Below are positions 19,750-32,347 of a stretch of DNA of 64,000 bases, in pieces. Position numbers and translations under genes: made by a program. Under the pieces are notes generated by a model. It was not told the origin of the DNA. It did no database searches and saw only the letters and a list, made by a program, of their open reading frames with translations. How positions within the stretch are numbered: position 1 is the stretch's first letter; each line of letters opens with the position of its first letter. Source of the DNA: Oceanobacter mangrovi (GTDB taxonomy: Bacteria > Pseudomonadota > Gammaproteobacteria > Pseudomonadales > Oceanobacteraceae); the NCBI RefSeq assembly GCF_019740315.1, contig NZ_JAHXZR010000006.1, positions 186,001-250,000 on the forward strand, written 5' to 3'.

Positions 19750-20999
19750 GCACAGAGAAAAATCCACGCAATTTGCTGGATGAACTGGAAACGCTGCAAA
19801 AGGTTCTCGACGATGCTGCTGGTGAGCAGATCGACTTTGACCGCGTGCTGACCCAGCTCAACACCGTTGATGAAATTCCTGTGCTCAGCGACCTGTTCAG
19901 CCGCGACGAACCACCGGCCCTCAAACCAGTTAAAAACGTTGGCCGCAATCATCTTTCTGCCGTTAAAACGCCCCAGCCAGACCCTGCCAGCCGGCCAGTA
20001 ATCAGCCGCGACGTGCTCGAATTTATTCGTAACGAAATGCAGCGCAAGGGCAACGAAGACAACGCCATAGAAACCCTCAGCGCCCTGCTTGGTAAAGCCC
20101 ATTTGCAGGACGCCAGCAAAATGTCCGCGAACGACTTCGCTGGCAGCCAACGGCCAGAAAAACCTGAGCCACTGGTGTTTGACGACTCCCATGTATTTGA
20201 GCCAATGCAGCTCGACGACCTGCTGGATGGTATCGGTAACAGCCAACGCGGCAAGGATCATCACTTGCCAGACGACCTGGCTGAAGCCATGTTCGCTGCC
20301 ATTGATGGCGACGATGATAGCAGTGACCAGACTGACGACGACCTGATCACTCTGCTGGATGAAGCCCTGCCAGAAGACGAAATCCCGCTGATCGACACCA
20401 CTATCGATAGCACAAGCGATGACGCTATCGACGCCGACGAAGCGCCTGATATCGCCAACGAAAATGAAACCGCAGCTGAGCCAGCGACTGAAAACAATCA
20501 CACGGCATCGCAGCAACCCGGGCAGCAACCAGCAACAGTGAAAGAACCAGCCCCCCAGCAGACCAATGCCCGGGCCGACGCCGTTCAAACAGCAGCAAGA
20601 CCGGATTCATTTTACGCCGCCATCGACAGCAAAGCCTATCAACCAGCGACACCGGCCCAAGCCACCAGCCATGCTGTTGACCTCGGTAGTGGTATGATTC
20701 CGACACCACCCGTCAGCCGCCCGAGCAACAATCCGTTCTTGCCACAGTCAGTACTGGACCGCCTGACCAGCGAGCGCCTGGCTGCCCAGCACAGTGCAGA
20801 AGAAGCCCACCGCACCATGCAACGTGTGATGGAACAAAAGCAGCAGAAAGACGCTGCCGCACTGGCACAATTGGACACACTGGAAAAAGAAAAACTGGTT
20901 GAAGATCTGATCAACGAACTGACCCCCACCATCCAGGCACGCTTGCGCGAACGCCTGCGCTCCATGGTCGGCCTCAAGCATCCAGCACCGAAGCGCTGA
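19746..20999 (+). CDS. Acidic low-complexity protein between holC and valS, unknown function
   Basis: A 417-residue protein, overlapping holC by 4 bases. The N-terminal part (about residues 1-160) and a C-terminal helical segment (about 330-417, VLDRLTSERLAAQH, then a charged coiled-coil stretch and LVEDLINELTPTIQARL) look ordered. The middle is Asp/Glu/Ala/Gln-rich and probably disordered. A gene of unknown role occupies this same place in pseudomonads. The tight overlap suggests coexpression with chi, so a replication or SSB-linked role is possible but not shown. Confidence 0.7.
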   Translation: MSTEKNPRNLLDELETLQKVLDDAAGEQIDFDRVLTQLNTVDEIPVLSDLFSRDEPPALKPVKNVGRNHLSAVKTPQPDPASRPVISRDVLEFIRNEMQRKGNEDNAIETLSALLGKAHLQDASKMSANDFAGSQRPEKPEPLVFDDSHVFEPMQLDDLLDGIGNSQRGKDHHLPDDLAEAMFAAIDGDDDSSDQTDDDLITLLDEALPEDEIPLIDTTIDSTSDDAIDADEAPDIANENETAAEPATENNHTASQQPGQQPATVKEPAPQQTNARADAVQTAARPDSFYAAIDSKAYQPATPAQATSHAVDLGSGMIPTPPVSRPSNNPFLPQSVLDRLTSERLAAQHSAEEAHRTMQRVMEQKQQKDAAALAQLDTLEKEKLVEDLINELTPTIQARLRERLRSMVGLKHPAPKR

Positions 21000-21014
21000 C
21001 GCCCCTGCTGTTGG

Positions 21015-21140
21015 ATTACAGTCATCCCGGACGAGCCTGCGAGATCCGGGATCCATGCGGCTTTGAAAATCACCCCGCTGGCTGGATCCTTAGCCTGTGC
21101 GGTCCAAGCAGTCCGAACAGTTCAGGATGACGAGGCTTTA
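21015..21140. repeat. Dispersed GTCAT..GGATCCA repeat, copy 2 (paired modules)
   Basis: GTCATCCCGGACGAGCC..GATCCGGGATCCATGC on the plus strand is followed, in inverted orientation, by a second module with GGATCC, AGCCTG and TCCGAACAGTTCAGGATGAC. The pair resembles the copy at 12815-12905 and a single module at 28484-28545. It lies between the acidic-protein gene and a small hypothetical gene. Confidence 0.68.
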
Positions 21141-21225
21141 AACACCAGGCCGTGAACCAAACTACACCATCCGCCACATCCCTGCGGTAGTCTGTCTCTC
21201 CCAACAATAACGATCAGGGACATCC

Positions 21226-21639
21226 ATGAACACCTATACACTCACCATCCACAACCACTCGAACGACGCCAAAACCGTCACCATTTTCCAGAAACCAGCG
21301 GAAGGCAGCGGCGACCTGCAGTCCCAAGCCTGGATGACCGTCTCCGCGCCCGCCAATACCAGCAGCAATTTCCAATGGAACAGCGACTACGACAGCCGTT
21401 GGCAACACCAGAGTCTTGCAAAGGGCGGCGACGACCAGCCCGTTCAAGCCCGAAAAATCGCCACCGGCAGTGAATCCGCCACACCATCCGCTTACCAACT
21501 GGTGATCGGCGATGCCACCGACGGAAAAACCCCAAACCCGGCACTCGCTGGCAAGTCCGGCTGTGAAATCTCATTCGGCCCCGACTGCACCAGTCAATCC
21601 GTTACCCTGCAACCCGACCACAGCCTTACCCCGGGCTAA
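21226..21639 (+). CDS. Small protein of unknown function, weakly RhiA-like
   Basis: A 137-residue protein without signal peptide or membrane segment. It starts [18 protein letters not shown] and contains [17 protein letters not shown]; this beta-rich pattern is like the RhiA family of rhizobia, whose biochemical role is unknown. The ATG lies about 8 bases after AGGGA. A 10-pair inverted repeat follows the gene. The assignment to RhiA is from memory of the pattern and is weak; the frame itself is well supported by its start and composition. Confidence 0.6.
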   Translation: MNTYTLTIHNHSNDAKTVTIFQKPAEGSGDLQSQAWMTVSAPANTSSNFQWNSDYDSRWQHQSLAKGGDDQPVQARKIATGSESATPSAYQLVIGDATDGKTPNPALAGKSGCEISFGPDCTSQSVTLQPDHSLTPG

Positions 21640-21657
21640 AGCCAACCGCCAGAAACC

Positions 21658-21692
21658 CAGGCCGCCCACTGCATGCCATCCCGGGCGGCCTG
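21658..21692. terminator. Strong inverted repeat after the small RhiA-like gene
   Basis: A perfect 10-pair stem CAGGCCGCCC / GGGCGGCCTG with a 15-base loop, starting 19 bases after the stop at 21639. No T run follows on either strand, so it may only stabilise the 3' end or act weakly as a terminator ahead of valS. Confidence 0.45.
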
Positions 21693-21886
21693 AATTCAGT
21701 CCCACAAGCCCCCTTCGCCCCTGCCCAGCCCGCTACAAATCCGGTATACTCGTCGCCATTTTTCACAGCGTAAACAGTCGTTCGCCCGATCCATCGCGGC
21801 GGGGTTGTGGTCACCTTCGACCGAACTGCCGCCCCGATCAGGAAAACCGCCACGACTGGCCATTTATCCGAGTACAGACGAGCACC

Positions 21887-24841
<2,955 letters not shown>

Positions 24842-24924
24842 ACAGCAGCGCTGAAAAAACGGCGCTGTAAAAGTCGGGAGTCAGGCGTTTGGAGTCAGGC
24901 GCTCCCTGACCGCAAGACCCAAAC

Positions 24925-24962
24925 AAAAAGGGCGTCTGTTTCAGACGCCCTTTTTGTTTTTC
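24925..24962 (+). terminator. Rho-independent terminator of valS
   Basis: An A-rich run, then the stem GGGCGTCTG / CAGACGCCC with a 3-base loop, then TTTTTGTTTTT. The symmetric A and T runs mean it could also stop minus-strand transcription. Confidence 0.92.
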
Positions 24963-25134
24963 TGACTCCCGGCAAAACGCTAGTCGAAAAAGCCGAAGGC
25001 GCCTTCCGACAGCCCACAGGCCCGGGCCTGGCAAAGCCGTTGCCCAACAAACGCCACCCCAAACCACAACACTCTACACTCACGATATACCACCAAACCG
25101 CTCAAAATGCGTTAGGCTACAACCATTGAACGAG

Positions 25135-25557
25135 ATGGAACCTACAGCAATGCTTGAGGCCACATTTGACCAGCTGCTCTCCCAAATAGTGGCAGCCGCA
25201 ACAGCTGACCCACAGCTAGATGCCCTGTACTTGTACGGTTCCCATGCCAAAGGGTCTGCCAATGAACAAAGCGACATTGACTTGGCAGTGATTTTTGCGA
25301 CAAAAGAATCCGATCCATTACAGCAGCGGCTACGTCCTGAGCTGCTGGCCATAGATTGGAACCAGAATCTGGGACTGCCAGAAAACACGATTTCGGTGCT
25401 GGATATGGAAATCGCCCCGGTACCGCTAGGCATGGCAGTATTGAAAACCGGTAAATTACTGGTAAACAAGAACCCAGGGCACGATTTCGAGGTTTCCGGC
25501 AAAATCATGTCCAAATGGGAAATCGATCACCTGTATCACTACCGGCATTTTGGCTAG
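25135..25557 (+). CDS. mntA: MntA-like nucleotidyltransferase antitoxin (type VII TA)
   Basis: A 140-residue minimal nucleotidyltransferase. The signature GS-x10-D-x-D is exact: Gly35-Ser36, then Asp47 and Asp49 (GSHAKGSANEQSDID). In the type VII system MntA transfers AMP to a tyrosine of HepT and so silences the toxin. The hepT gene follows 30 bases later on the same strand. ATG codons at 25135 and 25150 and a TTG at 25126 are all possible starts; none has a strong ribosome site. The pair sits next to an IS element and a decayed hepT copy, in a variable part of the window. Confidence 0.85.
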   Translation: MEPTAMLEATFDQLLSQIVAAATADPQLDALYLYGSHAKGSANEQSDIDLAVIFATKESDPLQQRLRPELLAIDWNQNLGLPENTISVLDMEIAPVPLGMAVLKTGKLLVNKNPGHDFEVSGKIMSKWEIDHLYHYRHFG

Positions 25558-25587
25558 GTTATTTTCTGTAAAAACGAGATCACATCC

Positions 25588-25998
25588 ATGGACTCCACCT
25601 ACCTGCTTTCAATGAAGTCCCATATCGCCGAGATTAATGCTGACCTCAGTGACCTGTCAGACATCCTGGAGGCTCGTTCGTTAAGCCGCATAGAATCCAA
25701 GGCCAGCGAACGCCTGGTGCAAACACTGGCGGAGGCCTGCATTGGCATTGCCAAACACCGCTGCAAGCAGCTGGGGTACCCGGCCCCTGAAAACGCCTAT
25801 ATGGCATTTGAACGACTGTCAGGCAAAGACCCCGAAGCTGTTGATTTGAACCAATGGAAACAGGTGATTGGTTTAAGGAATGCACTGGTACACGACTATC
25901 TGAACATAGTCCCCAGTGTGATTGAAAACCTGATCCGCCAGAAGGACTTCAAACTGCTGATCGACTTTGCCAACGACGGGCTGGGCAAGCTCGGCTGA
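25588..25998 (+). CDS. hepT: HepT-like ribonuclease toxin (type VII TA)
   Basis: A 136-residue helical HEPN protein. Its catalytic motif R-x4-H-x-Y is complete: Arg97, His102 and Tyr104 in LRNALVHDYL. HepT toxins cleave RNA, and the tyrosine is the residue that MntA modifies with AMP. The gene lies 30 bases after mntA in the order antitoxin-toxin. All key residues are present, so the pair is probably active. A broken relative lies at 30308-30575. Confidence 0.87.
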   Translation: MDSTYLLSMKSHIAEINADLSDLSDILEARSLSRIESKASERLVQTLAEACIGIAKHRCKQLGYPAPENAYMAFERLSGKDPEAVDLNQWKQVIGLRNALVHDYLNIVPSVIENLIRQKDFKLLIDFANDGLGKLG

Positions 25999-26354
25999 GC
26001 CGCTCCATATCCGAATCACCATCTGACTACCAGCAAAACGCAGGTCGAAAAAGCCGCAGCCGTAATACATAAACCAGACTACAACAGCCCTTCATACCGC
26101 TTTAACGTCGCCGCAATTGCGTTTCTGACCTCACCGTCATAAACCAGCTCGCCACAATACATCACAACCAGAGGCCTGCTTGTCGGACTCTCATGAGGTA
26201 AGGTTTTACCGGAAAGCATGGGAACATCGCCAACACGAGAGCGAACAACCGCAGCCAGCTCAGCCAATACCTCAGGTGCTCCAGCGCGCGTGAGGTTAAT
26301 AGCAAGAATACTCTCAGCCCACGACCAGCCTTGCTGCGACCATTCACCTTCCTG

Positions 26355-26381
26355 TGTAGTGGTTCAATAATCCCGGACACC
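26355..26381 (+). repeat. Left inverted repeat of the IS element
   Basis: Begins TGTAGTGGTTCAATAATCCC and runs into GGACACC. Against the reverse complement of the right end it matches in TGTAGTGGT, CAA, and the CCGGACAC block, with a few mismatches and small shifts between. Confidence 0.85.
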
Positions 26382-26388
26382 CAGATAG

Positions 26389-27589
<1,201 letters not shown>

Positions 27590-27745
27590 CTGTGAGATCA
27601 AACAAGTCGCGAACGCGTAATCCTTCAACGCCTCTTGAACCGAATCATCGGAACCGGACGCACTGAAACACACAACCAGCCCTGATAACGCAGCTATCGC
27701 AAAAGCTTTATGTTTCATAAGTCGCCCTCTTTGCTCTCCCAGCCC

Positions 27746-27780
27746 AACACAGATCAACACAGATCAACACAGATCAACAC
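27746..27780. repeat. Short tandem repeat, 10-bp unit AGATCAACAC x3
   Basis: Three perfect copies of AGATCAACAC (27751-27780) preceded by CAACAC, which is the end of a further unit. It sits just upstream of the interrupted exported-protein gene (minus strand) and directly adjoins the 60-bp tandem repeat. Confidence 0.9.
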
Positions 27781-27970
27781 CGCAAACTCCCCGTCTCCCT
27801 GAACTTGCTTCAGGGTCCATGCTGCAACCGGCCTGCAAATCACAAACTCCCCGTCTCCCTGAACTTGCTTCAGGGTCCATGCTGCGACCAGCCTGCAAAT
27901 CACAAACTCCCCGTCTCCCTGAACTTGCTTCAGGGTCCATACTGCGACCAGCCTGCAAATCACAAACTGC
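27781..27970. repeat. 60-bp tandem repeat, three copies plus a partial
   Basis: Units at 27781-27840, 27841-27900 and 27901-27960 differ at only a few positions each; the next unit breaks off after CACAAACT. Each unit has the palindromic core CCTGAACTTGCTTCAGG followed by GTCCATGCTGC and ends CCTGCAAAT. Because 60 is divisible by three, all frames stay open through it, which produces spurious repetitive reading frames on both strands. There are no unique spacers, so it is not a CRISPR array. Confidence 0.93.
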
Positions 27971-28028
27971 TGAAGATCGGCCATGCCCAACAAACATCAA
28001 AGCTTTGTAAAAAGCAGCTTACTAAAAA

Positions 28029-28057
28029 CAAAAAACCGCCAAATCTGGCGGTTTTTT
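28029..28057 (-). terminator. Bidirectional-looking terminator after the DUF3297 gene
   Basis: Stem AACCGCC / GGCGGTT with a 6-base loop, flanked by an A run on one side and a T run on the other, 55 bases after the minus-strand stop at 28112. It would stop transcription from either side. Confidence 0.87.
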
Positions 28058-28111
28058 ATTGCTCTTTGCAGCGCCTGCAAACACAAACGCAGCAGCCAGA
28101 AAGCTCATCGC

Positions 28112-28354
28112 TTACTTGTAGTAGGCTTCCACTTCGCCCTTCAGCTTCACCAGCATAGGACGACCGAAACGGTCCTTGGCCACTGGCGAGGAAACTTTTA
28201 CCCAACCTTCGCTGATGTTGTACTCCTCAACATCATTACGTTCCTTACCCTTGAAACGGATGCCGATGTCATGCTGCAAGCATTCTTCAACATAGTGCGG
28301 GCTGCGCGGGTTAACGGACAGGTGATTTGGCAATTCTGGTTTGGAATCAGACAT
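28112..28354 (-). CDS. DUF3297 family small protein
   Basis: An 80-residue protein, MSDSKPELPNHLSVNPRSPH at its start, with HDIGIRFKGKERNDVEEYN and WVKVSS...GRPMLVKLKG later. This matches the small DUF3297 family of proteobacteria, which has no known function. It is cytoplasmic, without signal or membrane segment. The ATG at 28354 is chosen by family fit, since the ribosome site is weak and a longer frame to 28426 adds sequence not like the family. A terminator follows. Confidence 0.8.
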   Translation of the reverse strand: MSDSKPELPNHLSVNPRSPHYVEECLQHDIGIRFKGKERNDVEEYNISEGWVKVSSPVAKDRFGRPMLVKLKGEVEAYYK

Positions 28355-28483
28355 AATTTGGGGTGGCCTTGTAGTCAGTTTTAGCTGGCGAGAATTGTAT
28401 ATGGCCTCACTGCTCTTGCTCAACAAGCGCCGCGCGCGACCTTACCCGGGAGCCCGGCTGCCGCCGAATAAAACCAACCGCCA

Positions 28484-28545
28484 CACCGTCATTCCGGACA
28501 AGCCTGCGAAGCGTTTTGGGCGAGATCCGGAATCCACCGCCGTGA
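28484..28545. repeat. Dispersed GTCAT..GGATCCA-type repeat, copy 3
   Basis: The segment GTCATTCCGGACAAGCCTGC, then GCGAGATCCGGAATCCACCG, shows the same outer palindrome (TCCGGA / TCCGGAATCCA) as the copies near 12.8 and 21.0 kb. It lies between the DUF3297 gene start and the mtfA stop. Confidence 0.65.
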
Positions 28546-28589
28546 AACAACCTCCTGGGAGCCCGGGCGGCTCGCCCGAATATATTGCG

Positions 28590-29381
28590 TTACAATAACC
28601 CCGCCGGATCTTGTCGGTAAAACAAGCTCAACTGCTGATACAAATCGGGTAACGCCCGTTGCAAGATCTGCGGGGCTTCAAAGAACGTCTCACTGCACAC
28701 CGCAAAAAACTCCGCAGGATTGGTAAGCCCATAAGCATCAATCGGCACTCCGTAGTGATAAGAAGCATGCTGATGCTCGGCCAGCTGCTGCAACTGCTCC
28801 CAGGCTGCCTCAAACACATCATGCCACTGCTGACCGTTCATTCCTTTATGCAGCGGCGGCGCACCATTGGCCCCATCATTCAACATATCGAGCTTGTGCG
28901 CTAACTCATGAATCACCACGTTACCGGCCTTGCCCGAACGGGCGTGAGGGCCACAATGCTGAATCGCATCCCACGACAAAATCACCGGCCCACGCTGCCA
29001 GGCCTCACCACTCAAACCGGGCCCAACCTCGTGCACCACACCATCCGCACTGCGATAGGGCCGTTTGGGGCGAAAATCCCCTTCATACAAAATCAGGGTT
29101 TGCCACTCGTCATACCAGTTCAAACCCAGGTTCAAAATCGGCACACACGCCATCGTCGCGACTTTCAGACAGATCGGGCCCGTGAGTTCAAAATCCCGCC
29201 CGGACGCAAACACCTTGTGCACCAGAAACCGCAACGTCAGCTCAAACAGCTGCTGACGCTCGGCGTCGGAATAACGTTCTAACACCTGCCAGCCGGCGTT
29301 GGCAGCATCCCAATCCACGCGGGTGAAACCCAGCTGCTGGATATGGCGGTGCTCAAGCCAATGCTCAATTACTTCAAACAA
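28590..29381 (-). CDS. mtfA: MtfA-like zinc metallopeptidase (M90)
   Basis: A 263-residue protein with the zinc site HELAH in NVVIHELAHKLDML and the later glutamate ligand in PAEFFAVCSETFFE, as in MtfA (YeeI). The upstream segments WYDEWQTLILYEGDF and ARSGKAGN are also family features. In E. coli MtfA binds the repressor Mlc and so relieves repression of the glucose PTS gene; whether that applies here is unknown. No signal peptide, so cytoplasmic. The start is the first methionine; upstream in-frame codons are absent. Confidence 0.88.
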   Translation of the reverse strand: MFEVIEHWLEHRHIQQLGFTRVDWDAANAGWQVLERYSDAERQQLFELTLRFLVHKVFASGRDFELTGPICLKVATMACVPILNLGLNWYDEWQTLILYEGDFRPKRPYRSADGVVHEVGPGLSGEAWQRGPVILSWDAIQHCGPHARSGKAGNVVIHELAHKLDMLNDGANGAPPLHKGMNGQQWHDVFEAAWEQLQQLAEHQHASYHYGVPIDAYGLTNPAEFFAVCSETFFEAPQILQRALPDLYQQLSLFYRQDPAGLL

Positions 29382-29674
29382 CTACTAACTCCAGCCAAAG
29401 ACTACAAAATCGACAGACACTAATAACAGCACAGTTGATAGCTAACGCCAAACCTGGAACAGATTAGCTGTAATAACAACATTTGCAGGAGCGGTTTTAT
29501 TCGCGAATACATTCGCCTCTACAAGGCCCCATCAGCAACGGAAGCTCAGGTCATCCGATCTCACAGGCTGAATTAACAACAGCGGACGTAGCTCACAGAC
29601 CGTCGATCTGCTGCTTTCAAGCCTCGGGCTAGCTGACTAAATTATCCGCACAATAAACCCAGGAAGGGAAAAAC
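29382..29674. other. Divergent intergenic region with a GGAGCGG..TTTAT..CGCGA element
   Basis: About 290 bases between mtfA and a plus-strand DUF4124 gene. Bases 29488-29525 (GGAGCGGTTTTATTCGCGAATACATTCGC) resemble the elements near 39.0 kb and the pseudomonad palindromes of the same type. Promoters for both flanking genes are expected but none was identified with confidence. Confidence 0.5.
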
Positions 29675-30175
29675 ATGATGAAACTACTGAGCACCATACT
29701 ACTGCTAGCAGCTTGTCTGAATGTCCATGCAGGCATTTACAAATGGACAGACGAAAACGGCAATGTTCACTTCGGCGAACAACCCCCGGCAAATGTCGAA
29801 ACCACTCAAATGACCATCAGTAACGGCCAAACCAGTGAGCCAATCACGGCACAACAACTACAAGGCAGCTGGACAGGCAAAGATGCCGATGGCGATAGCC
29901 ACGAATGGATTTTCCATTCGGACGGAACGGCTTACATTACCTCCGAAAACAAACCCAAACACACCAGCTTCCGAATCGAAGGCCGCTATTCCATTCTGCT
30001 GGGGCGAATTGCTGTGGATGTGTCTATGATGCAAAAAACCGCAGGCATACCCGCCAACACCCAAACCAAACGTACCAGTCAACGCATCATGATTGCCGTT
30101 CTGAAACACTCAGCAGAACAGGTAACATTGAGTATGAACGGTCAAACCGTCACACTGAGCAAGGACGAAGCCTGA
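29675..30175 (+). CDS. DUF4124 domain-containing exported protein
   Basis: A 166-residue protein. The signal peptide (MKLLSTILLLAACLNVHA) is followed directly by the DUF4124 motif GIYKWTDENGNVHFGEQPP, common in small exported proteins of Gammaproteobacteria. From about residue 60 there is a lipocalin-like or beta-sandwich segment with QGSWTGKDADGDSHEW and SFRIEGRYSI. GGAAGGG precedes two adjacent ATG codons. Role unknown; it is probably periplasmic. The signal peptide could be read as a lipoprotein one (LLAAC), but the next residues favour cleavage after VHA. Confidence 0.75.
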   Translation: MMKLLSTILLLAACLNVHAGIYKWTDENGNVHFGEQPPANVETTQMTISNGQTSEPITAQQLQGSWTGKDADGDSHEWIFHSDGTAYITSENKPKHTSFRIEGRYSILLGRIAVDVSMMQKTAGIPANTQTKRTSQRIMIAVLKHSAEQVTLSMNGQTVTLSKDEA

Positions 30176-30307
30176 CAGGCGGGCCTGGGCGGAGAGCGAA
30201 GGCATTCGCATCCCCGCTCCTCTCTTGAATACACTCGCAAGACTCAGCCTGGTAGCTGGAGCCAGGTTTGGCTAACACTTCAATAAATCAGCCAAGCAAC
30301 GACACAT

Positions 30308-30575
30308 TCACTAAACCGCATCGAGTCCACAGCCAGCGAACACCTGATACAAAAGCTGGCGGACGCCTGTATTAGTATTGCCTGGCAAGGTTGTAAACAA
30401 CTCCGCTGAAAGTGCCTATATGACGCTTGAACGCCTGTCAGGCATAGATCTCGCGGCCCTCAATCAGGCACGTTGGCAGCAGTCGATTGATTTCAGGAGG
30501 GCTTTGGCGCACCGCCACTACTTCTCTGGCAAGTGGACTGCTGCATTGCCATATGGAGAACGGACCGAGTATTGA
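30308..30575 (+). pseudogene. Decayed second hepT-like toxin gene, frameshifted
   Basis: Bases 30308-30409 encode SLNRIESTASEHLIQKLADA-CISIAWQGCKQL, which matches residues 31-62 of the intact HepT at 25588-25998 (SLSRIESKASERLVQTLAEA and on). The frame then hits a TGA. After a small deletion the likeness resumes in another frame from SAESAYMTLERLSG to RRALAHRHY, the counterpart of the catalytic RNALVHDY. The Arg-x4-His remains but the Tyr is one place off. The N-terminal 30 codons, the C-terminus and an mntA partner are missing. It is a remnant of a second TA copy or an old duplication. Confidence 0.85.
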
Positions 30576-30624
30576 GCTTCAAAGCTCATAATCCGCCATA
30601 GTTGCTCGGATTACTCGCAAATAT

Positions 30625-30641
30625 GCGGACGGGCCGTCCGC
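30625..30641. repeat. Short GC palindrome
   Basis: GCGGAC-GGGCC-GTCCGC, followed by GCTCCCGG. This is the kind of small intergenic hairpin found dispersed in many proteobacterial genomes. It lies between the hepT remnant and a minus-strand gene. Confidence 0.5.
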
Positions 30642-30700
30642 GCTCCCGGCGTGATAACGACTCGCGCGCCGTCTGATGGGTTATTAAATCTCTGTTGATG

Positions 30701-31270
30701 TTACTTGTCGGACTCCCGCTCCACTTCCGTCGCAGGCATAAACTGCTGCATATCTTTCAGCGGTAGCAAGTATTGAATCTGCGGCCAGATCAGCTGAATA
30801 GCGGCAGCCAATGCAATCACCAGCAAAGCTGGCCAGCCTATTGAGAATCCGCCGCCTAGGTCACTGCTATCAAACAGTACAGTGCCAAACATTATGGCGA
30901 TTACGCCCGCAATCGCCATAAAGGCAACAAGGCCCTGGCGACTGCTGATGTCTTCAAGGCTGCGGGCTTTGGCCGGGCTGATGTTGGCAACGCGGATGGC
31001 GACTGGTTTCCCGATCACTACGGTGTATTCCTCTTGCAGGCCGGAAGTGCCTTCCAGCTCCCAGAGGCGTCCATCGGCTTCATATTGGTAGATTTTGAAC
31101 CAGCAGATATTGATTTGTCCGTCCCGGCTTCGAAATGTGCGTTTGACCAGCCGCACACAGGTTCCGGTAATCTGGTGCGACTGACGCATAAAGTTCTTGT
31201 CGCTTTTTAGCAGCCACCAGCCGCCCGCACACAGCAAGGCACCAATAGAAAGAAGGAATATAGAGATCAT
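30701..31270 (-). CDS. Membrane protein with DUF3592-like extracytoplasmic domain, unknown function
   Basis: A 189-residue protein with one N-terminal helix (residues about 2-22), a soluble beta-rich domain (about 30-105, ending TVVIGKPVAIRVANISPAKA, as in DUF3592 proteins), and two further helices near residues 115-160. The C-terminus is charged. Proteins of this type are widespread small membrane proteins with no assigned role. It is followed on the same strand by no gene until the HepT remnant on the opposite strand, and is preceded by another small membrane protein gene. Confidence 0.62.
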   Translation of the reverse strand: MISIFLLSIGALLCAGGWWLLKSDKNFMRQSHQITGTCVRLVKRTFRSRDGQINICWFKIYQYEADGRLWELEGTSGLQEEYTVVIGKPVAIRVANISPAKARSLEDISSRQGLVAFMAIAGVIAIMFGTVLFDSSDLGGGFSIGWPALLVIALAAAIQLIWPQIQYLLPLKDMQQFMPATEVERESDK

Positions 31271-31292
31271 ACAAGTCCTTTTGTTTTCGGGT

Positions 31293-31324
31293 GGTGTATT
31301 ACGCCTGCGGCTAATACACCCTAC
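31293..31324. repeat. Palindromic intergenic repeat GGTGTATTA..TAATACACC, copy A
   Basis: Two 9-base arms, GGTGTATTA and TAATACACC, enclose CGCCTGCGGC, which is itself part of the stem; CTAC follows. A second copy is at 31951-31982, so the pair brackets the small membrane protein gene at 31399-31854. Both are next to a GTTACCACG-GGA segment (31361-31371 and 31900-31910). Confidence 0.85.
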
Positions 31325-31398
31325 GAATTGAAGCGGGTTTCACAGCAGCTGCCGTTCCGTTACCACGTGGATCGTGGAATAAAGTCTCTCGATGTTGA

Positions 31399-31854
31399 CT
31401 AGTTGCTCTGCGCACAGGCTTGGGGGCCCGCTGTCCAGGCTGGCACCTGAGTGATGCCCCAGACTCCAGTCAGCAACAGCACGACGATTGCCGCGAGTAC
31501 GATAGTTGGCCGAATTCTGGTTTGCCAGCCGTAGCGGTATAGGGTCTTCCGAAACACTTTTTCGCCGGGTAACGGGTCTTGCCCCAGCTGCAGTACTTTG
31601 ATTGAGCGGCGGCCTTCAAAAACGGCGAGCAAGAAGGCTGCGAACAGCGGAAAGCCGCCAAACAGCCCGTACATCACCAGCTGTGCTCTGGAAATATCGC
31701 CGCTTACAAGGCAACCACTGTGTTTTAAATAGTCCGTCAGCCAGTCGCCCAACCAAAGGTCAGACGCCAGGTAGAGAGGAATAAACCAGGCCAGGTTGAG
31801 CAGTACAATCCTTAGCCGTTCCTGTTTGCTGTATTGGGGGGCGTAGGCGCTCAT
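31399..31854 (-). CDS. Small membrane protein, unknown function
   Basis: A 151-residue protein with three predicted helices, at about residues 16-36 (IVLLNLAWFIPLYLA), 56-82 (LVMYGLFGGFPLFAAFLLAV) and 118-137 (TIVLAAIVVLLLTGVWGI). The middle loop is basic. No family is recognised. It is enclosed by two copies of the same palindromic repeat, as though the gene and repeats had moved or been kept together. Start is the first ATG of the frame. Confidence 0.55.
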   Translation of the reverse strand: MSAYAPQYSKQERLRIVLLNLAWFIPLYLASDLWLGDWLTDYLKHSGCLVSGDISRAQLVMYGLFGGFPLFAAFLLAVFEGRRSIKVLQLGQDPLPGEKVFRKTLYRYGWQTRIRPTIVLAAIVVLLLTGVWGITQVPAWTAGPQACAQSN

Positions 31855-31950
31855 GATTTGAATAGTCCTTTATTCACTTGAAGTCTGCTATTCCGCTACG
31901 TTACCACGCGGAGCACGGTCTGTTCGATCATGCCGTTGATTGCTCAGGCT

Positions 31951-31982
31951 GGTGTATTACGCCTTCGGCTAATGCACCCTAC
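31951..31982. repeat. Palindromic intergenic repeat GGTGTATTA..TAATGCACC, copy B
   Basis: The same element as at 31293-31324 in the same orientation, with CGCCTTCGGC in the middle and one change in the right arm. Confidence 0.85.
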
Positions 31983-32347
31983 AGGGTTGGCGGGAGACTC
32001 GCAGAACCTGGCCATCCGTTGGAGGAAGATCTACTGATTAACGCCTGCTGGAAATTTTGCCCTGTTGTGGAGCACTTGGTGGCCATTCTTTATTGTGCAA
32101 AAAATCAGCAGTGATTTTTTAATAAATATGGAATAACCTCAGGAAAATCACCAATTCAATCGGAGTATTTCAGGGATTATATCGCTTGCCTGATAGGCTA
32201 ATACATCCAGGTCTTGCTGATATTTATATTCACCAAATTAGGGCGTCAGGTTTTTATTGGTGCACAGATTAAATCTATGACTTTGAGAGTGGAAATTCAT
32301 CTTCCAAAAATAAGACGGTGTGAAAACTTTTTATAGGATTTATGCGA

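Noticed and set aside
19725-20588. 287-codon minus-strand frame opposite the acidic-protein gene
   Set aside because: The plus-strand gene overlaps holC by ATGA and fits a known gene order; the minus frame has no start signal.
27781-27970. Possible CRISPR array
   Set aside because: Units are contiguous 60-bp copies with no unique spacers and no cas genes nearby; it is an ordinary tandem repeat.
27754-28158. Repetitive short proteins on both strands through the tandem repeat
   Set aside because: The 60-bp unit is divisible by three, so open frames arise automatically; no ribosome sites and no protein character.
30378-30575. Independent 65-residue gene
   Set aside because: Its sequence is the back half of a broken hepT, so it is listed as part of that pseudogene.
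31878-32114. 78-codon plus-strand frame
   Set aside because: It reads through a palindromic repeat, lacks a ribosome site and has no domain.
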